Shown here one piece after another: positions 12,426 through 24,766 of a DNA stretch of 64,000 bases. Every line of letters starts with the position of its first letter. Position 1 is the first letter of the stretch. Source of the DNA: Acanthopagrus latus (Eukaryota; Chordata; Actinopteri; Spariformes; Sparidae); the NCBI RefSeq assembly GCF_904848185.1, contig NC_051057.1, forward strand, positions 4,754,230 through 4,818,229, in the 5' to 3' direction. The notes beneath the pieces were generated by a model. That model had not been told where the DNA came from and searched no databases. It worked only from the letters and a program-made list of their open reading frames with translations. The position numbers were made by a program, and so were the translations under genes.

Positions 12426-13019
12426 TTACATAAATTTGTCCTGACTTGGTTACTCAAGATCATCTCCAAGGCCTTGTGAGCAGTTTTGAGCCTGTACTCA
12501 TCAGAAAGACAAACATTTAAAATTTTAAATGAAATTATTAGGTCAGTGCTGGATGGTTGGGTTAAACAAGCACAGGACTACATTCAAGAGACTCTTGTTA
12601 TTGACCAATGTGAAACCAGACATAAATTCTTATAATATAGTGCAGTTATGTCAGGAACGTAACATAATCTGAGTTACCTAGATAACGTAGGCACATTTGT
12701 AAGGGAAGTTACAGAAAACGTGTTGTAGTGAGTTTTCCTAATCCTAACTAAAGAGGTTTAGTGCCTAAACCTGTTGTGTACGTTTCCTGTCCAAACTCAA
12801 CAGAACTGTGACTGTACGACAGAGGTCCGGCATGTGTGTCACTATTATGCTGTCATGTCAGGCATCACCACTAGTTAACTTACAGCAGCTTTAATGTGAG
12901 GAAGGTTTACGCTCTCCTTGTCACTCCAAACACATCTGATGTGTCAGTGTCTTTGGTCATGAGTCATGTCAAATCGCGTGATTCATGTACATCATGATTT
13001 ATTAACCTTATCTGTTTGC

Positions 13020-13450
13020 TAGAGGTAAGATCGGGCCTAAAAAATCCAGCCCGACCCGACCCAGGCCCGCAGGCATTAAAGCCCGACCCAGCCCGAGCCC
13101 GACCAATTAACTTGATTTGCAGGCCCGAGCCCGAAGCAAACCCGAAATTTCAAGATTACGTTCACGAAATGTCCGCAAAGCCGTGCGCAAATCGTGCTCT
13201 TGCTCCGCGCCTCCTGTTTAGTAGTAGTTATATAGCAATTACCTTACAGCGCCGCCTTCTCTGTTTTATCCAAATTATTTATTTACAACAAGTATTCCTT
13301 AGTTTAGTATCTACACATCGTTTTAGTATACATTTTTATAAACATATTTTTATTTAAAAAAAAGTCAGCGAGAGAGAAGCCCGAGCCCGACCCGACCCGA
13401 ACGTAATGATTGACATTTTAGGCCCGACCCGACCCGAATTTCGGGCCGGG

Positions 13451-13481
<31 letters not shown>

Positions 13482-13497
13482 AAAGATCTTATCTCTA
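13020..13497. mobile_element. hAT-like MITE, 478 bp, CCCGA/GGGCT-rich
   Basis: Perfect 8-bp flanking duplications CTGTTTGC (13012-13019 and 13498-13505) enclose the element. Terminal inverted repeats are TAGAGGTAAGATC and the complement of GATCTTATCTCTA (12 of 13 match). Both subterminal regions are arrays of CCCGACCCGA/CCCGAGCCCGA units; on the right they invert to GGGCTCGGGCTC, so the ends can fold on each other over about 100 bases. The AT-rich centre has no transposase. The 8-bp duplication is the hAT hallmark. Confidence 0.9.
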
Positions 13498-16400
13498 CTG
13501 TTTGCATCGCAACTGGTCACATGTGTAATTATCGGTACCCCGAGTTTTCCACCTCAACGAGGCATAAAGAAGCCTTTCAAAACATTTCAACTTTCTTTTC
13601 CAATTTCTCTGTTTTTTTTGTAATTTTTGGTTAAAAGTTCTAGTGATGTCACACAGGTATTTTTCAGTATGTTTTCACTTTCTACAGTTGATGGAAAGAC
13701 AAGCATCATCCAAAGTATTAAATGTAGTATACTTATTATCCAAATCCTTCCAAAAGTTGATCACAGTGAATGCTTATTTTTTTAGGCATATTTGCAATGC
13801 ATTAGAATAAACTGGGAGCCTTGTGAATCAATCTGCACCATTTAACTGCACAACTATACAATGATAATGAACACACTGCATGGCAACACAAAACTTGTAA
13901 TGGAAAGTCAACGCAAATTGATTTTCATACTATAGCGGACTGAACTGAAAGCAATGGCTACAAAGTGAAACAACACTTAAAATGTAACAAAACACAGCAT
14001 GTGTTTTGGAAAATGATCAGTAGGGACTAAAGTGTACATTAGATGTACATTATACAGTAAACTGTCTCCATGCAAAAACACTGGTCTTTTAAAGAAGGCA
14101 TTTAATTAAACTTCACACCAGTGGCGTACTTAACCACACTGACAAACAATATCCTGCTTGATCTCACATCTCATAAATATTGTAATGAGCAAATAATATT
14201 CCCAGCCATCAGTCGTAGTAGTGGATCTTATTATAAATACATGGCAGTAGAGAGATTGCTCCCTGAAGCCGGCTCTGTTTCGTAAACCAACCAAACGCGC
14301 TGAGCAATCCCACGAACATCTGCGCACAAGGAATGTTCTGTGAGGCTGAAGCCAGTGGAGGCCGTTGATGTGGTCGGTATACTGCACTTCTGGTTCGCCA
14401 AATGTAGAGTGAGGTTCGGAGGAATTCAGGTTTACTACCCACCTATCCACGCTGTGTGTATGTAATGACTAACATGCTCTAACATGAAAGAGTGTGGCAC
14501 TGAGGAAGGATGTATAGATGGATCTAAGGAAGGGGGGGGGGGATCAGTGTATGTTTGAGGATCCTGGTCGAGACACTTTTAGAAAAGGTGAAACATCCTA
14601 CAGTGGCTTGCTGTCTCAGTGATATTTACAGCGGCCTCAGCGTCATGAGGTTTGAGCTGGATATCAATGGAAATCTAAAACTAAAACTAATATCTAAACT
14701 AGGACCATCTGTGAATGGAGTTTACGTCCTGCATCATGGCCCAGTGTCAACCAACTAAATCATTTGCATCCATATCTGTACTCGGCATGGATGGAGCTTT
14801 AAATGAAGAAAAACGGGAACCAAAGTTGCTCATTTAAGCCTGAAATTCATATGGATGGATACTTGCTTATATTAGAAAACTCTTTTTTACAGAATAGCGT
14901 TAGAATTGAGGTTCACAGGAGTGAGAAAACTATTTACAGATTGAAGTTATTTATAAAACTCAATGGTTAACCACAGTAATTTAACCACTGAAGAGTTTCT
15001 TTCCTCCCTTTGTTTTCCTTCCTCATCGTGAGGACAGATATTAACACATTTACTCAGATGATACTTAGTTTCAGCTGAGTTGTAGCTCACATTTATTTAT
15101 TGAGTAGAAATCTTGTTTTCCTGTTTTCATCCAGTACCTAAATATACCTGTATTGGCATAAAGCCCAGGCAGGATTCATGTATAACATCCACAAAACTTG
15201 GATGCCCTGAGCTGGCATAAAGCTGGAGACCACTTTCCGAATAGCAAAGATATTCTGGAACAGTGATGGGCTACACAGCCGCACTCAGTCCACATACAGC
15301 AATGAATAAGGGGCCACAGGGAATCCAGATCTTGCATTAAAAGCACAGGTGCCCATAACACAGGTCTTGGCTCAGCCAACTGTACGACCATAGCCGGCCC
15401 TATTGTGGCCCAGAACTTGACACTCGTGTTCTTGCTACCAGATCTTGATCACCACATAATTCATTGCAGACAACAATGCAAATAAATAAATAAATAAATA
15501 CAAAATAGCTGTCCAGTCTAAACCATGTGACTCCAAACTTGGTGTTTAAATGTTTTTGATAATCCTCAGTGACACAATTTTCCTGTTTCTTCAGCCATAC
15601 AAACCATTCACAAAGTCACTGAATCATCTGCAATGTGCATGGCTGTTTTCTCTAAGCTCACGAAAAATAGAAATTTTGGAGATGAGTGGATTTGACTGGA
15701 GAGCAACAATAATTAAAACTGAGGCCAGTTAAACCTCAAACAAATAAAACTGTCGCCCGTGAAAAAGCTTCATTTAAATATTACATTTCTGTTTGTTTGA
15801 TGCGATATTACCCGCTCCTCATCGCTCCAGACACATCTGATATTCGTGTCTGCTGCTCTGCTCTGATTTCGTCTCTCCAGTGAATGCTTCATACACTTCG
15901 CGTTGTACTTACTATGTGTATTTCTGTCACATGTTGCTGCATTTTTCAAATATCTGCTCTTTCCATTCGGGTTGATTGGAGCATTGACTAAAAATTCTGC
16001 ACAATCTCTTTCTCAAGCTGCTACAAACTAGAGCGCTGTCTGTAGAGCTCTGAAGTCCTTTGTACCAAACAACAAAATACATAATGTGTCATTGCCTCTA
16101 AAAAAAAAAACAACTCATAACATCTCTATTGGCGGAACAACACAGTCTGTCAGTTCCTTCCAAATAACATCCATGAATGTTTCCAGATCTGCCACCACTA
16201 TGGTTAAGATTTGGTTTGTTTTATGCACCAAAAGTACTTGGACTGGGTTAGGAAAAGATTGTGGTCCTGGTTAAAAGACACCAGCGTCGACTGTCAAGTG
16301 AATGGTGACCTCGAATGTCAAAGTCACACACTTTGTCGACCCGTCCATCCCCCCTGACCTACTCCTGATGAGGTTCTGTTCACACTAGAGCTCTTTCATC

Positions 16401-18551
16401 CATTAAACATTGCATAATGAAACACAAGTTAGTCGTTCATCCAGGCTACCCAAACATGGAACATCACATCAACACAAACACTGTTGTTTAGACTATACAT
16501 ATATACATAAAATCCAGGAAATAATTCTGTATTGCATTTAAAAAATTTGCATCTGGTTGAATGCAAGCGGCAGCAACAAGACAGCAATGATAATATGTTT
16601 GGCATCTTTAGATTCATAGCGTGTAAAAAAAAAAAAAAAAAAAAAAAATCAATCAATCAATTTAAAGGGGAAGCTCGGGCCAGTCAGTCTAAATCATGTC
16701 AATATTCACACCCATTGTTCAAGCTGTAAGAAGACGCTATTATAGAGAAACCCGTCAGAACCCGTCTGGATCTCTATTGTAGTATATCTCATCACACATC
16801 TTATCGATTGTATGGCTTGATGAAACTGTAACTAAGTCAGCAAAATGAATTTACCTGCCTGTCTTTAAAAAAAGTTTACTGTTGTGCTGTGGCCCACTTT
16901 AAAGCCTATCAAAAGAAATCACTTTCCCCACATGATATCGTGTCGAGGCCAAAACTGTGACGCTCAATTCACACAGTCCACATTTAGCCCTCTCGGGACT
17001 CGTAGCTTTAGACCATTTCCAGCCCATGGCCCACTTGTTCCACATGTCGTCAGCATGTAATTCATGCTGCGCACACATGTGCATGTCGAGTGGTTACTGA
17101 GACCCTGTAAGCGTATCTGTTAATGGTGTTTGTACTGTTACACCCCCAGCTATAAGCTATGTCACTTACATAATACTGGCAGTGTTTAAGGCATATTGAA
17201 TGCTGGAAAATATTGAACACATCAAGTTTTTATTTTATCTTTTCAAGACATTTAAGGCCGACTTTGCACATTTCAAATTGTATTTTCACTGTTCATCAAA
17301 TGGGGAGAAAAAAAACAAAAACAAACAAAAAACCTTGAAAGTCACAACTGGAAGAACCTTGGTGTAAAAGGATTCCGTAACAGTGAGTCAAACAAGAGAA
17401 AGAGAGCGAAAAAAGAGAGTTACGGGAGCTGGGAGGAGACTTTGTAAAAGAAAGGTTGTGGTAGCTGCACTCTCCTCAGCTGACTGATCCTCCCCTGTCT
17501 TTAAAGCATCTGCCAGCACTCTGCAGCCCGCTCCGCCATGTTTATATTTCTGTTTTCCCGTCCCAGCATAGTGCTCACGTTGTTATTTTCTCCGGCCCAG
17601 CCTTGTGGTTGGTGGAACCATGTTTGTGCTGCAAAGGGAACACAGGCCGAGCTCCACAGAAAACACACTACGAGACCATATGTCGAATGGCACAACATGA
17701 AAACTCACAAAAAGGCTTTACACAGGGAGCGGGGGAGGGCAGAAGAACAGAGAGATGCCATTTCACAAGGCAGTCACAAGTCATTCTAAAGCCATTTATC
17801 AACATTACAACACAGTGTATTTATTGGACCTTTATATGGACTGAAGAATGGGTGTGTATCATGATGTGTGTATGTGTGTGTAAACAGAATACAAAGCCTC
17901 AAGACTTTTTTTTTCCAACAGAAGCTTTAGTATTAGTGTTTCGCTGTTTGGAGCAGGTTGCTCCTAAAGGTGCCAAGTTGAAACTGAGCACTGAGTGTGT
18001 TTTAAGCACACAGGTGTGACAGGTGTGACAGCTCTTTGACTTCCAAATACTACCAGGAACTGTAGAACAAGTCAAAACAAGGAATAACATGTCTCTCTTG
18101 TGGTTCCTGGCAAAGTGTCACATCTATATGGAAGCTGCAAAGCAGACATGCAGATTTAAAATGGACACTGAAAACAAAAAGGCGGACTGATTCATACATA
18201 TTTACATTTAATACGGATCTGCCTGTTCTTCACTCAGTGGTTCTCACAGTTCTCAAACAACATAGACCTTAGCAAGAGTGTCCACTCACTCACATGTATG
18301 AAAGCTTCACGAGTAACCAAGTTTCTGGGCCTTCTGAACTGTTTTCAGGGGTGGAAACAGGCTCTAAACACTCAGCGATAATTGACGTTCCTCATTTGAT
18401 GTGCTTCATTTCATGCTCCTGTGGCACACTGCAGGCATCGGTTTTGAAATGTCAACACCGCAGAACCAGTGGTATTTTGGGAAAGTGCTGCTATTTATGC
18501 ATATAGTACCCATGTTCTTCTCTAGTGACTTCAGTTTGGCACAAGGACCAC

Positions 18552-18559
<8 letters not shown>
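13498..18559. other. Intergenic stretch, no gene seen
   Basis: No recognisable exon or RNA gene. It includes a G run (about 14532-14542), an AAAT run (about 15480-15500) and a poly-A of about 23 (16625-16648) followed by TCAA units. Short open frames (up to 138 codons at 17603-18019) show no family resemblance. Confidence 0.5.

Positions 18560-18610
<51 letters not shown>
18560..18610. repeat. (CA)n microsatellite
   Basis: About 25 uninterrupted CA units after a short CCAC-rich lead. Confidence 0.97.
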
Positions 18611-18612
<2 letters not shown>

Positions 18613-18814
18613 TTCTGTGCAAGCTGTAGCCACCCATTTAGCTATCGCTGTTAAAAGTTTGTCGCATGGAGAGTTGTTGAGGCGTCTCCGTTGCAAACTA
18701 TACAGTGTCGTCTGCCTTTGGTGAGGGAGCGGAGAGCTCTCTGAATCACTGCATGTTTGGCCAGCAAGTGGTATTTAACACTGAACATACTCCAGTGGTA
18801 ACTCAGGGCTTTGA

Positions 18815-18817
<3 letters not shown>

Positions 18818-18848
<31 letters not shown>
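18818..18848. repeat. (TA)n microsatellite
   Basis: About 15 AT/TA units. Confidence 0.95.
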
Positions 18849-18849
<1 letters not shown>

Positions 18850-18949
18850 TGACCTGCCTCATGTCCTTGCATATGCATGAAGCAAGTTTCTTCTTGCACG
18901 CCTCTTGTCGTGCTGCAGACAAAGAGCTTTCGGGAGGTGAAAAATATTA

Positions 18950-19400
18950 GTCTGGACGTGGCTGTTGGAGTTCCAGACAACATGGCATGCTCATTTGGGT
19001 GCACATTTTCGAGATGCTAACCGTAGCTCACACAGCTTGCATACAACTTTATCTCGAGGCTCCGCATTTTTGCCATCTACTGACCAAACGGGGCTTTTTA
19101 GGTTGCTTGGAGACCAAACCACTCTCTCTTTTGCCGAGCTGGGCTCTGAATTTTCTGCCATTACGTTTTTCTCTCTGCCATCTGCATCTGCCACGGTTTT
19201 TGTCGCGTCTCACTTTCAGCAGTGAGTGACGCTGGGCAAGTGCGACTCCTGTGACCTGTCCCTGACCCGTCATACCATGCGCCCACTCGCAAAGCAGCCG
19301 CTCGTGTTTTTTTCCACAGTCGAATATTCATTTTCACAATCGAAACTCCGTATTTTTTTAATATTCAAATTCACATTGAGAATATTCGTTGACAGCCCTA
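18950..19400 (-). mobile_element. hAT transposon 5' fragment with BED-finger transposase remnant
   Basis: On the minus strand the element begins at 19400 with TAGGGCTGTCAACGAATATT, a typical hAT terminus followed by a subterminal array of ATATTCGA-like motifs. An open frame from 19194 then gives SPVWSVDGKNAEPRDKVVCK followed by LCELRLA, the front half of a BED zinc finger (C-x2-C). After a frameshift the HLENVHPNEH half follows near 18980-19010. The rest of the transposase and the other terminus are missing, so it is a dead fragment. Confidence 0.7.
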
Positions 19401-19439
19401 ATATATACATATTTAGACCCTTACCAGTATGTTTTTAGA

Positions 19440-19990
19440 TGCCATATCCACTGCTCTCCACTCAGTCTGCACATACCTGGAGAATAAGAAGAGCCACATC
19501 AAGCAGCTGTTTGTTGACTTCAGTTCAGCATAACATTACAAGACTCTGCAACTGGATGTTGGACTTCCTCACAAGCAGGCTGAACAGAGTTTGGATTGGC
19601 AGGCACACCTCCTTTAAGATACTGCTCAACACCAGTGTGCCTGGAGACTCAAAAGCTCTATTGCAAGTGGCGTAAAATCTACTGCTCAACGTCAGCAAAA
19701 CCAAGGAGCTGATTGTTGATTTTAGAAGGAAGGAGGCAAAGACACACACCACTGTCTACATCAGTGAAGCTGAGGTGGAGCAGGTGAAGAATTATAAGTT
19801 CCTGGGGATTAACATCACTGAGAATCTATCTTGGTCATCATACATCACCACACTGGTTAGAAAAGCACAGAAAGGCTTCACTTTCCATGCAAACTGAGCA
19901 AGGCTAAACTCCAGAGCAAGACTCTGTTCAACTTTCACAGAGGAGCAATAGGAAGCATCCTGACATTCATCATTGACACTCCATTTCCTA
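19440..19990 (+). mobile_element. Internally deleted LINE fragment (Rex1/L2 group RT)
   Basis: Frame-by-frame reading on the plus strand gives RT pieces in the right order: a YLENKKSHIKQLFVDFSSA segment (19475-19530), LCNWMLDFLTSRLNRVWIGRHTS split by short changes (19542-19612), then after a deletion LLNVSKTKELIVDFRRKEA (19681-19737) and NYKFLGINITENLSWSSYI (19789-19845). Stops and two internal deletions, including the catalytic YxDD region, make it inactive. It abuts the hAT fragment on its left. Confidence 0.8.
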
Positions 19991-20673
19991 AAATATAAGC
20001 AGCAGAGAGGACTCAAATATAGTTTTATTTTTTATTTAGAAAATGAAAAGGAAGTGTGTCCTCAAAGGGTGCAGCACTCGGCAGTTCCAAGCTGTGCTCA
20101 GCTGTGGTCTCTACTGCGGTGTAATGTGACAAAGGTTTTACTTCTCCTCTCAGTTGTGATGGCAGTTGGCCAACCAGCTTAAACCAAATGTTCTCTATTA
20201 TTGCTGTTATTACTCTTAAGTAATTAATTTGAAGTCTACAAACTAATTGTGATGTCTTAATTACCCAGTGTTATATTATGTTTTCCATCATTCAGTACTG
20301 ATCTGAATTTCCATCTTTCTTCATTATACCTGCTGCAGTCTATCAGTACATATTTGACTGTTTATGGTTGAAGAACTTCAGTGAGTGTGTTAAATTTAAT
20401 TGTATCAGTATTTATTGTCAGGGGTGTTACCACAGTCATTTGGGGAATCATCATCTGGATGTTGTGAATAGCCACAGAAAATGTAACACATTTCTGACCA
20501 TTTTGTAAAGAAATATTTAAAAGAATTTAAATTTTGGCTTGATTGGGGTACTAGAGAAAAGTTCAGGAAGTCCCAGAAAGCAATTGCTATCACTGTTGAT
20601 GTCCTTGTTGTTTTTAACACTAACTCAGCCAGGTTGGACTGGACTGAGGTCGACCACTCTCTCGGACGAAGCC

Positions 20674-20752
20674 ATGTTGCTGTGGTCATTATGGAGTGCA
20701 ATAGCGCTACTGACCCCGCTGGAGGCTGCAGACGAGGAAGATGTCCGAGCAG
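20674..20752 (+). CDS. col21a1: col21a1 coding exon 1: signal peptide
   Basis: Encodes MLLWSLWSAIALLTPLEA and a short acidic segment (DEEDV). The hydrophobic core and small residues before DEEDV suggest cleavage after LEA (residue 19 or nearby). It ends GCAG|gtaggg in phase 1. The ATG is the first in frame; a candidate acceptor (CTAACTCAG, ending 20628) precedes it, so this may be the second exon of the transcript, with the 5' UTR starting further left. Confidence 0.85.
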
Positions 20753-21144
20753 GTAGGGGTGACAACGATACAGCGCTCAACACAGTCCGTCATGGTTAAA
20801 ACTCAAGCAAGTAGCAACATTTCAATACCGTAAGTCACTCTTTTGACCAAGGGGCCTGTTCCACAAAGCGAGCGAAGAAAAGTGGAAATTTAAGTCCGAC
20901 AGCTGACTCAAATGAACCAAAAAAATCAGTCAGCGCTAGAGCCATTCCATTCATTCCAAGCAGCTTTGAGTTATAACCCGAGCTTCATGAATACAATGTA
21001 GGGGCCAACACCAGCAGCCACCTTGTTTTGGTGACATAAAACATTCAGATGTTAGCAGCATTAAATACCGATCTGCTGAGTCTGATTCATCAGTTTGAAT
21101 TTTCAAGCTGTCTGTGATCACTGTGTGTGTCTGTATGTGTGTAG

Positions 21145-21281
21145 GCTGCAGCACAGCTGTAAATGACCTGGTCTATATTGTCGATGGCTCATGGAGTGTT
21201 GGCTCCTCTGACTTCGAAACAGCCAAGCAGTGGCTGATCAACATCACCAGCCAATTTGACATCAGTTCCCAATACACACAG
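21145..21281 (+). CDS. col21a1: col21a1 exon 2: start of VWA domain
   Basis: Carries residues 27-72, including the VWA first beta-strand and MIDAS DGSWS (D40, S42, S44), which bind a divalent cation and ligand. NIT gives an N-glycosylation sequon. The acceptor is a TG-rich tract ending GTGTGTAG rather than a classical pyrimidine tract; the donor is CAG|gtaaca, phase 0. Confidence 0.92.
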
Positions 21282-21523
21282 GTAACATTAACCATGTTGT
21301 CTTCTACAGTTATGTACCAAGCATTAATTAAGTGACTGAGACTGTAATCTGCATTTGCAATCAGTAGTCTATGACCAGTCTTATTACAACAATGTTTATG
21401 TGTGACAGTTGCCAGCGTTGATACAAACTGTACTATTACACTGTTAATGGCCCATTCCAGGTGCCACAGACCATCAGAAAATCTGTAACACAGCTGCATA
21501 AGTTGTCTTTGTGTCTGCCGTAG

Positions 21524-21643
21524 GTGGCTGTGATCCAGTACAGCGACACTCCACGTCTGGAGATCCCTCTGGGTGAACACCAGGGAGGAGCACAGCTCAT
21601 CCAGGCCATACAGGGCATCACCTACCTGGGGGGAAACACACAG
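21524..21643 (+). CDS. col21a1: col21a1 exon 3: VWA domain
   Basis: Residues 73-112, 40 codons, phase 0 at both ends. QYSDTPRLEIPLG and LGGNTQ are typical of collagen VWA domains; T111 is the MIDAS threonine. Borders are CGTAG|GTGG and CAG|gtagga. Confidence 0.92.
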
Positions 21644-21720
21644 GTAGGACAGCATTTTCTCTCTACAGCTGTACCAATCTGAGTTACAAACAGGTGTTAT
21701 CAGAATATATAACACTTCTT

Positions 21721-21723
<3 letters not shown>

Positions 21724-21787
<64 letters not shown>
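21724..21787. repeat. (TA)n microsatellite
   Basis: About 32 AT units in the intron after col21a1 exon 3, followed by poly-T. Confidence 0.95.
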
Positions 21788-21795
<8 letters not shown>

Positions 21796-22002
21796 TGTAC
21801 ATATATTCCAGACAAAAACAAGATACAAATAGTTTTGCGCTTCCTCATTTGAATATACCTCCTGCCTGGCACCTGCAGTACAGTGGTGAGAGAATGAAAC
21901 AGACTAAATTCTACTATATAAATCTTTACCCATTCCAGTCCTCAAAATGCTAAAAAAAGACACTGATGAGGTGGAGCAGGCCTAGGTTAGTAGTTGAGAC
22001 TA

Positions 22003-22030
22003 CCAACGTGGTGAGTGAACACCACGTTGG
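22003..22030. repeat. Perfect 11-bp inverted repeat (hairpin)
   Basis: CCAACGTGGTG and CACCACGTTGG are exact complements separated by the 6-base loop AGTGAA. It lies in the intron between col21a1 exons 3 and 4. Confidence 0.9.
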
Positions 22031-22411
22031 CGTCTGCAGCGACATGACCACAAAGCAACACCACAAGGACAGAAAAGGTAAACATGAAAAAAAACAAAAA
22101 AAAACATGCAGACATGCTTACAGTGGCCCTGACAGCCAAACCACAACATTTCAGAAAACACAATATTTCAGATGGCAGAAAAGATGGAATAAAACTTACC
22201 ATTTGTTACTGGACAGAGCCTGAATCTCCTGTTGTTTCATGTAAATTCCTTTTTCATGTTTGATATTTTGATTTGCAGCCAGATGCACTCTGGTGTGATG
22301 TAGTTGTCAATGGCTGGATGCTGGTGAACACACCATGCGATCCCTACGCGGCATCTTGGTGTTTTTCATTCACTTCACCAGCTCATCACTGTTTTCGTTA
22401 CTGTTTTGCAG

Positions 22412-22528
22412 ACTGGCAGGGCCATTAAGTTTGCCGTGGACCATGTGTTCGCCTCCTCCCAAAGAGCGAATCAGGTCAAGAACCGCATCGCCGTGGTGGT
22501 TACTGATGGCAAATCTCAGGATGATGTG
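22412..22528 (+). CDS. col21a1: col21a1 exon 4: VWA domain
   Basis: Residues 113-151 (39 codons). It begins TGRAIKFA and ends VVVTDGKSQDDV, with D144 as the MIDAS aspartate. The upstream tract is TTTTCGTTACTGTTTTGCAG; the donor is GTG|gtaaat. Confidence 0.92.
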
Positions 22529-22757
22529 GTAAATGTCACTTTGCTGTGTTCAAGAATGTGGACAAGAAAAAGAATGACAGGAGCTGCCCCACCTATAGGA
22601 CCATGAGATATCCAAACTATTATCCACGCATTTAACACAGCGGATGGCTTCGTGTATTGTATTTCTGTCTCTGTCTTTCTTTGTCTGTATTAGCCTGAAT
22701 AAAAATCCACTTAACCTTGGGAGACTCAATTTCACCACAGACTGCCTGTTTCTTTAG

Positions 22758-22944
22758 GTGGACGCCAGTATGGAGGCACGAGCGCAGGACATTATAGTAT
22801 TCGCCGTTGGAGTTGGCAGTGAGATCACCACCTCGGAGCTGGTGTCCATCGCAAATAAACCATCATCTACCTATGTCCTGTATGCTGAAGACTACACCAC
22901 CATTGACCGAATCAGAGACTCTATGGAGCAAAAGCTCTGTGAAG
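22758..22944 (+). CDS. col21a1: col21a1 exon 5: end of VWA domain
   Basis: Residues 152-213 plus one base. Contains IIVFAVGVGSE, IANKPSSTYVLYAEDY and the closing KLCE, all close to COL21A1. Donor GAAG|gtcaga, phase 1; the split codon makes the second Glu of CEESVCPT. Confidence 0.93.
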
Positions 22945-24256
22945 GTCAGAATGCATAGTTTGTCTGTCTTTTTGGCTTGTTTATCAGACGTTTACTCTAT
23001 TTTCTGGTTATTTGCTGTTATTTTATTATTTGCTTGGCAAGTGGATTGGTCTAAATACTACAATACTAATGAGCCTCTGTTGCTTGTTGCTAAATTCACC
23101 CAAACTTGACGCAGATGTTAGAAGTGTTTAAGCTGGAGTGTCTGCAGCACTGTTATCTTACCTTCTTCCCACTGCTGACAGAGAATTTGAAGCCGTGTTT
23201 GTGAATGGAGGCGTCATGCTGAAATGCACCTTGGGAGTTGTAGTTTACTTCTACTGCGAAGTTTTGTCAGTTTTGTTTTTCATGCACATCAATCTTTGTT
23301 CAAAGAGCAAAACAGTTTTCTTACACCATTGTTAACATTTTAAACTAATTTAGGAGATCTTAATGCTAATCTGATGCAGAGAAGCTCGACACCTGCAAGT
23401 CTCCTAACACTTTCTATGGGAAAAATTAGTAGGACTTTCACTTCAGGAACCAGTGGTACCTTGAAATAGGTACTTTTCAAATGTTGTGACTGACTGAACT
23501 GCCGTTAGCATTGTTTATGGATGGCATTTTACTAGTGGAACCTCACCAGCATCAGTTCTTTTTGTCAAGAAATTAGCTAATTTTCGCTTTCTTTTTAGTC
23601 TGTTTTTTAGCTCAGCAAAAAAAAGGTGGAAAATGTTCAAGTCAGCTAAAGCAAGATCGCAATATGGCTTTCCATAGGGGTTGATGGAAGCCAAAACAGA
23701 GCTAAAACGTCAGCAAATATTGGACTCACCATTACAGTATAGTCATTCTTTTTCATAACCCATGTTACCATGAGGGTGAAAGGACAGCCATTTTGACAAG
23801 GGATAGAGAAAAAAAGCAGAGGTGTAATAAATTACAATGAAAATGGATCTGTTTCTTTTGCCTTCATGTTCTCAGTGCCTGTTTTGTGCGTTGTGGGTCA
23901 CAGTATATTTGAAACATCATTAATCTCATTGCGTTGCACCTGTGCATTGCCTGGAAATAAGGCCTATATTGTGTTCTGTAATTGTGAATTTCACCTATTT
24001 TGAATTCAAAAACAAAAAAATGCACTTAATGGTGTCTCTGAAAATACAAATAAATACACCACCCAATAAGACAGATGAATAGGTGTTTTTGTTTTTTGTG
24101 TGTCTTTTGTGTGTTTTACATATATACTGTCTGAATAATGCTTGTATCATTTGTTTTTCTGATATTCAACAGGGAAACAAATCAATTTTTCCACTTGAAT
24201 ATTCGAAGAGGGAGTGATACAGGGATTTTGAATAAATGACCTTGTTTCTTTTTTAG
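22945..24256 (+). other. col21a1 intron 5
   Basis: 1.3 kb between exons 5 and 6. No repeat family or extra exon recognised; GT-AG borders. Confidence 0.7.
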
Positions 24257-24422
24257 AGTCTGTGTGTCCAACACGAATCCCAGTGGCGTCTCGTGATGAG
24301 AAAGGCTTTGAGCTGATGCTGGGCATGAAAGTTCATACGAAAGCCAAGAAGATCCCTGGCTCTCTGGTTTCTGAGTCTGCCTTCGCTCTGACTGCCTCCA
24401 CGGACATCACTGAGAATACCAG
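24257..24422 (+). CDS. col21a1: col21a1 exon 6: start of TSPN/laminin-G-like domain
   Basis: Starts with ESVCPTRIPVASRDEKGFEL, the COL21A1 signature after the VWA domain, and runs into the first strands of the TSPN domain. It ends ACCAG|gtagaa in phase 2. Confidence 0.93.
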
Positions 24423-24543
24423 GTAGAATATTGTGTAAAGAGCATTATGAAGTGCTTCAAAATCTGCTACTTTTCACATTTCTTCCATTTAATTTCTCAA
24501 CTATTGTTTATGTTTAGTTTTATTTACTTCATCCTTAAACCAG

Positions 24544-24766
24544 GGAGATTTTCCCAGAGGGCCTGCCTCCATCCTATGTGTTTGTAGCCACCCTGCGTCT
24601 AAAGGGGTCTTCCAGCAAGCTGACCTTTGACCTTTGGCGGGTGCTGTCTAAGGATAAGAAGATCCAGGCTGCCGTGACACTGAGTGGGAAGGACAAAACT
24701 GTCATCTTCACCACCACCAGTGTAACAGAAAAGGAGCAGAGAGTCACCTTTAAAGCCAGCTTTCAG
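24544..24766 (+). CDS. col21a1: col21a1 exon 7: TSPN/laminin-G-like domain
   Basis: Encodes REIFPEGLPPSYVFVATLRL, then FDLWRVL, AVTLSGKDKTVIFTTTSV and VTFKASFQ, to residue 343. These are central beta-strands of the laminin-G fold. Phase 2 in, phase 0 out (CAG|gttagt). Confidence 0.93.

Noticed and set aside
15170..15440. Possible repeat with GGCCCAGAACTTG-type sequence
   Set aside because: Only a weak resemblance to tandem fish repeats; no periodicity seen.
17603..18019. 138-codon open frame in intergenic DNA
   Set aside because: No homology recognised and composition typical of non-coding DNA.
20836..20990. GGGGCCTGTTCCACAAAGCG, resembling the end of a fish MITE
   Set aside because: The matching inverted end is missing, so only a possible fragment.
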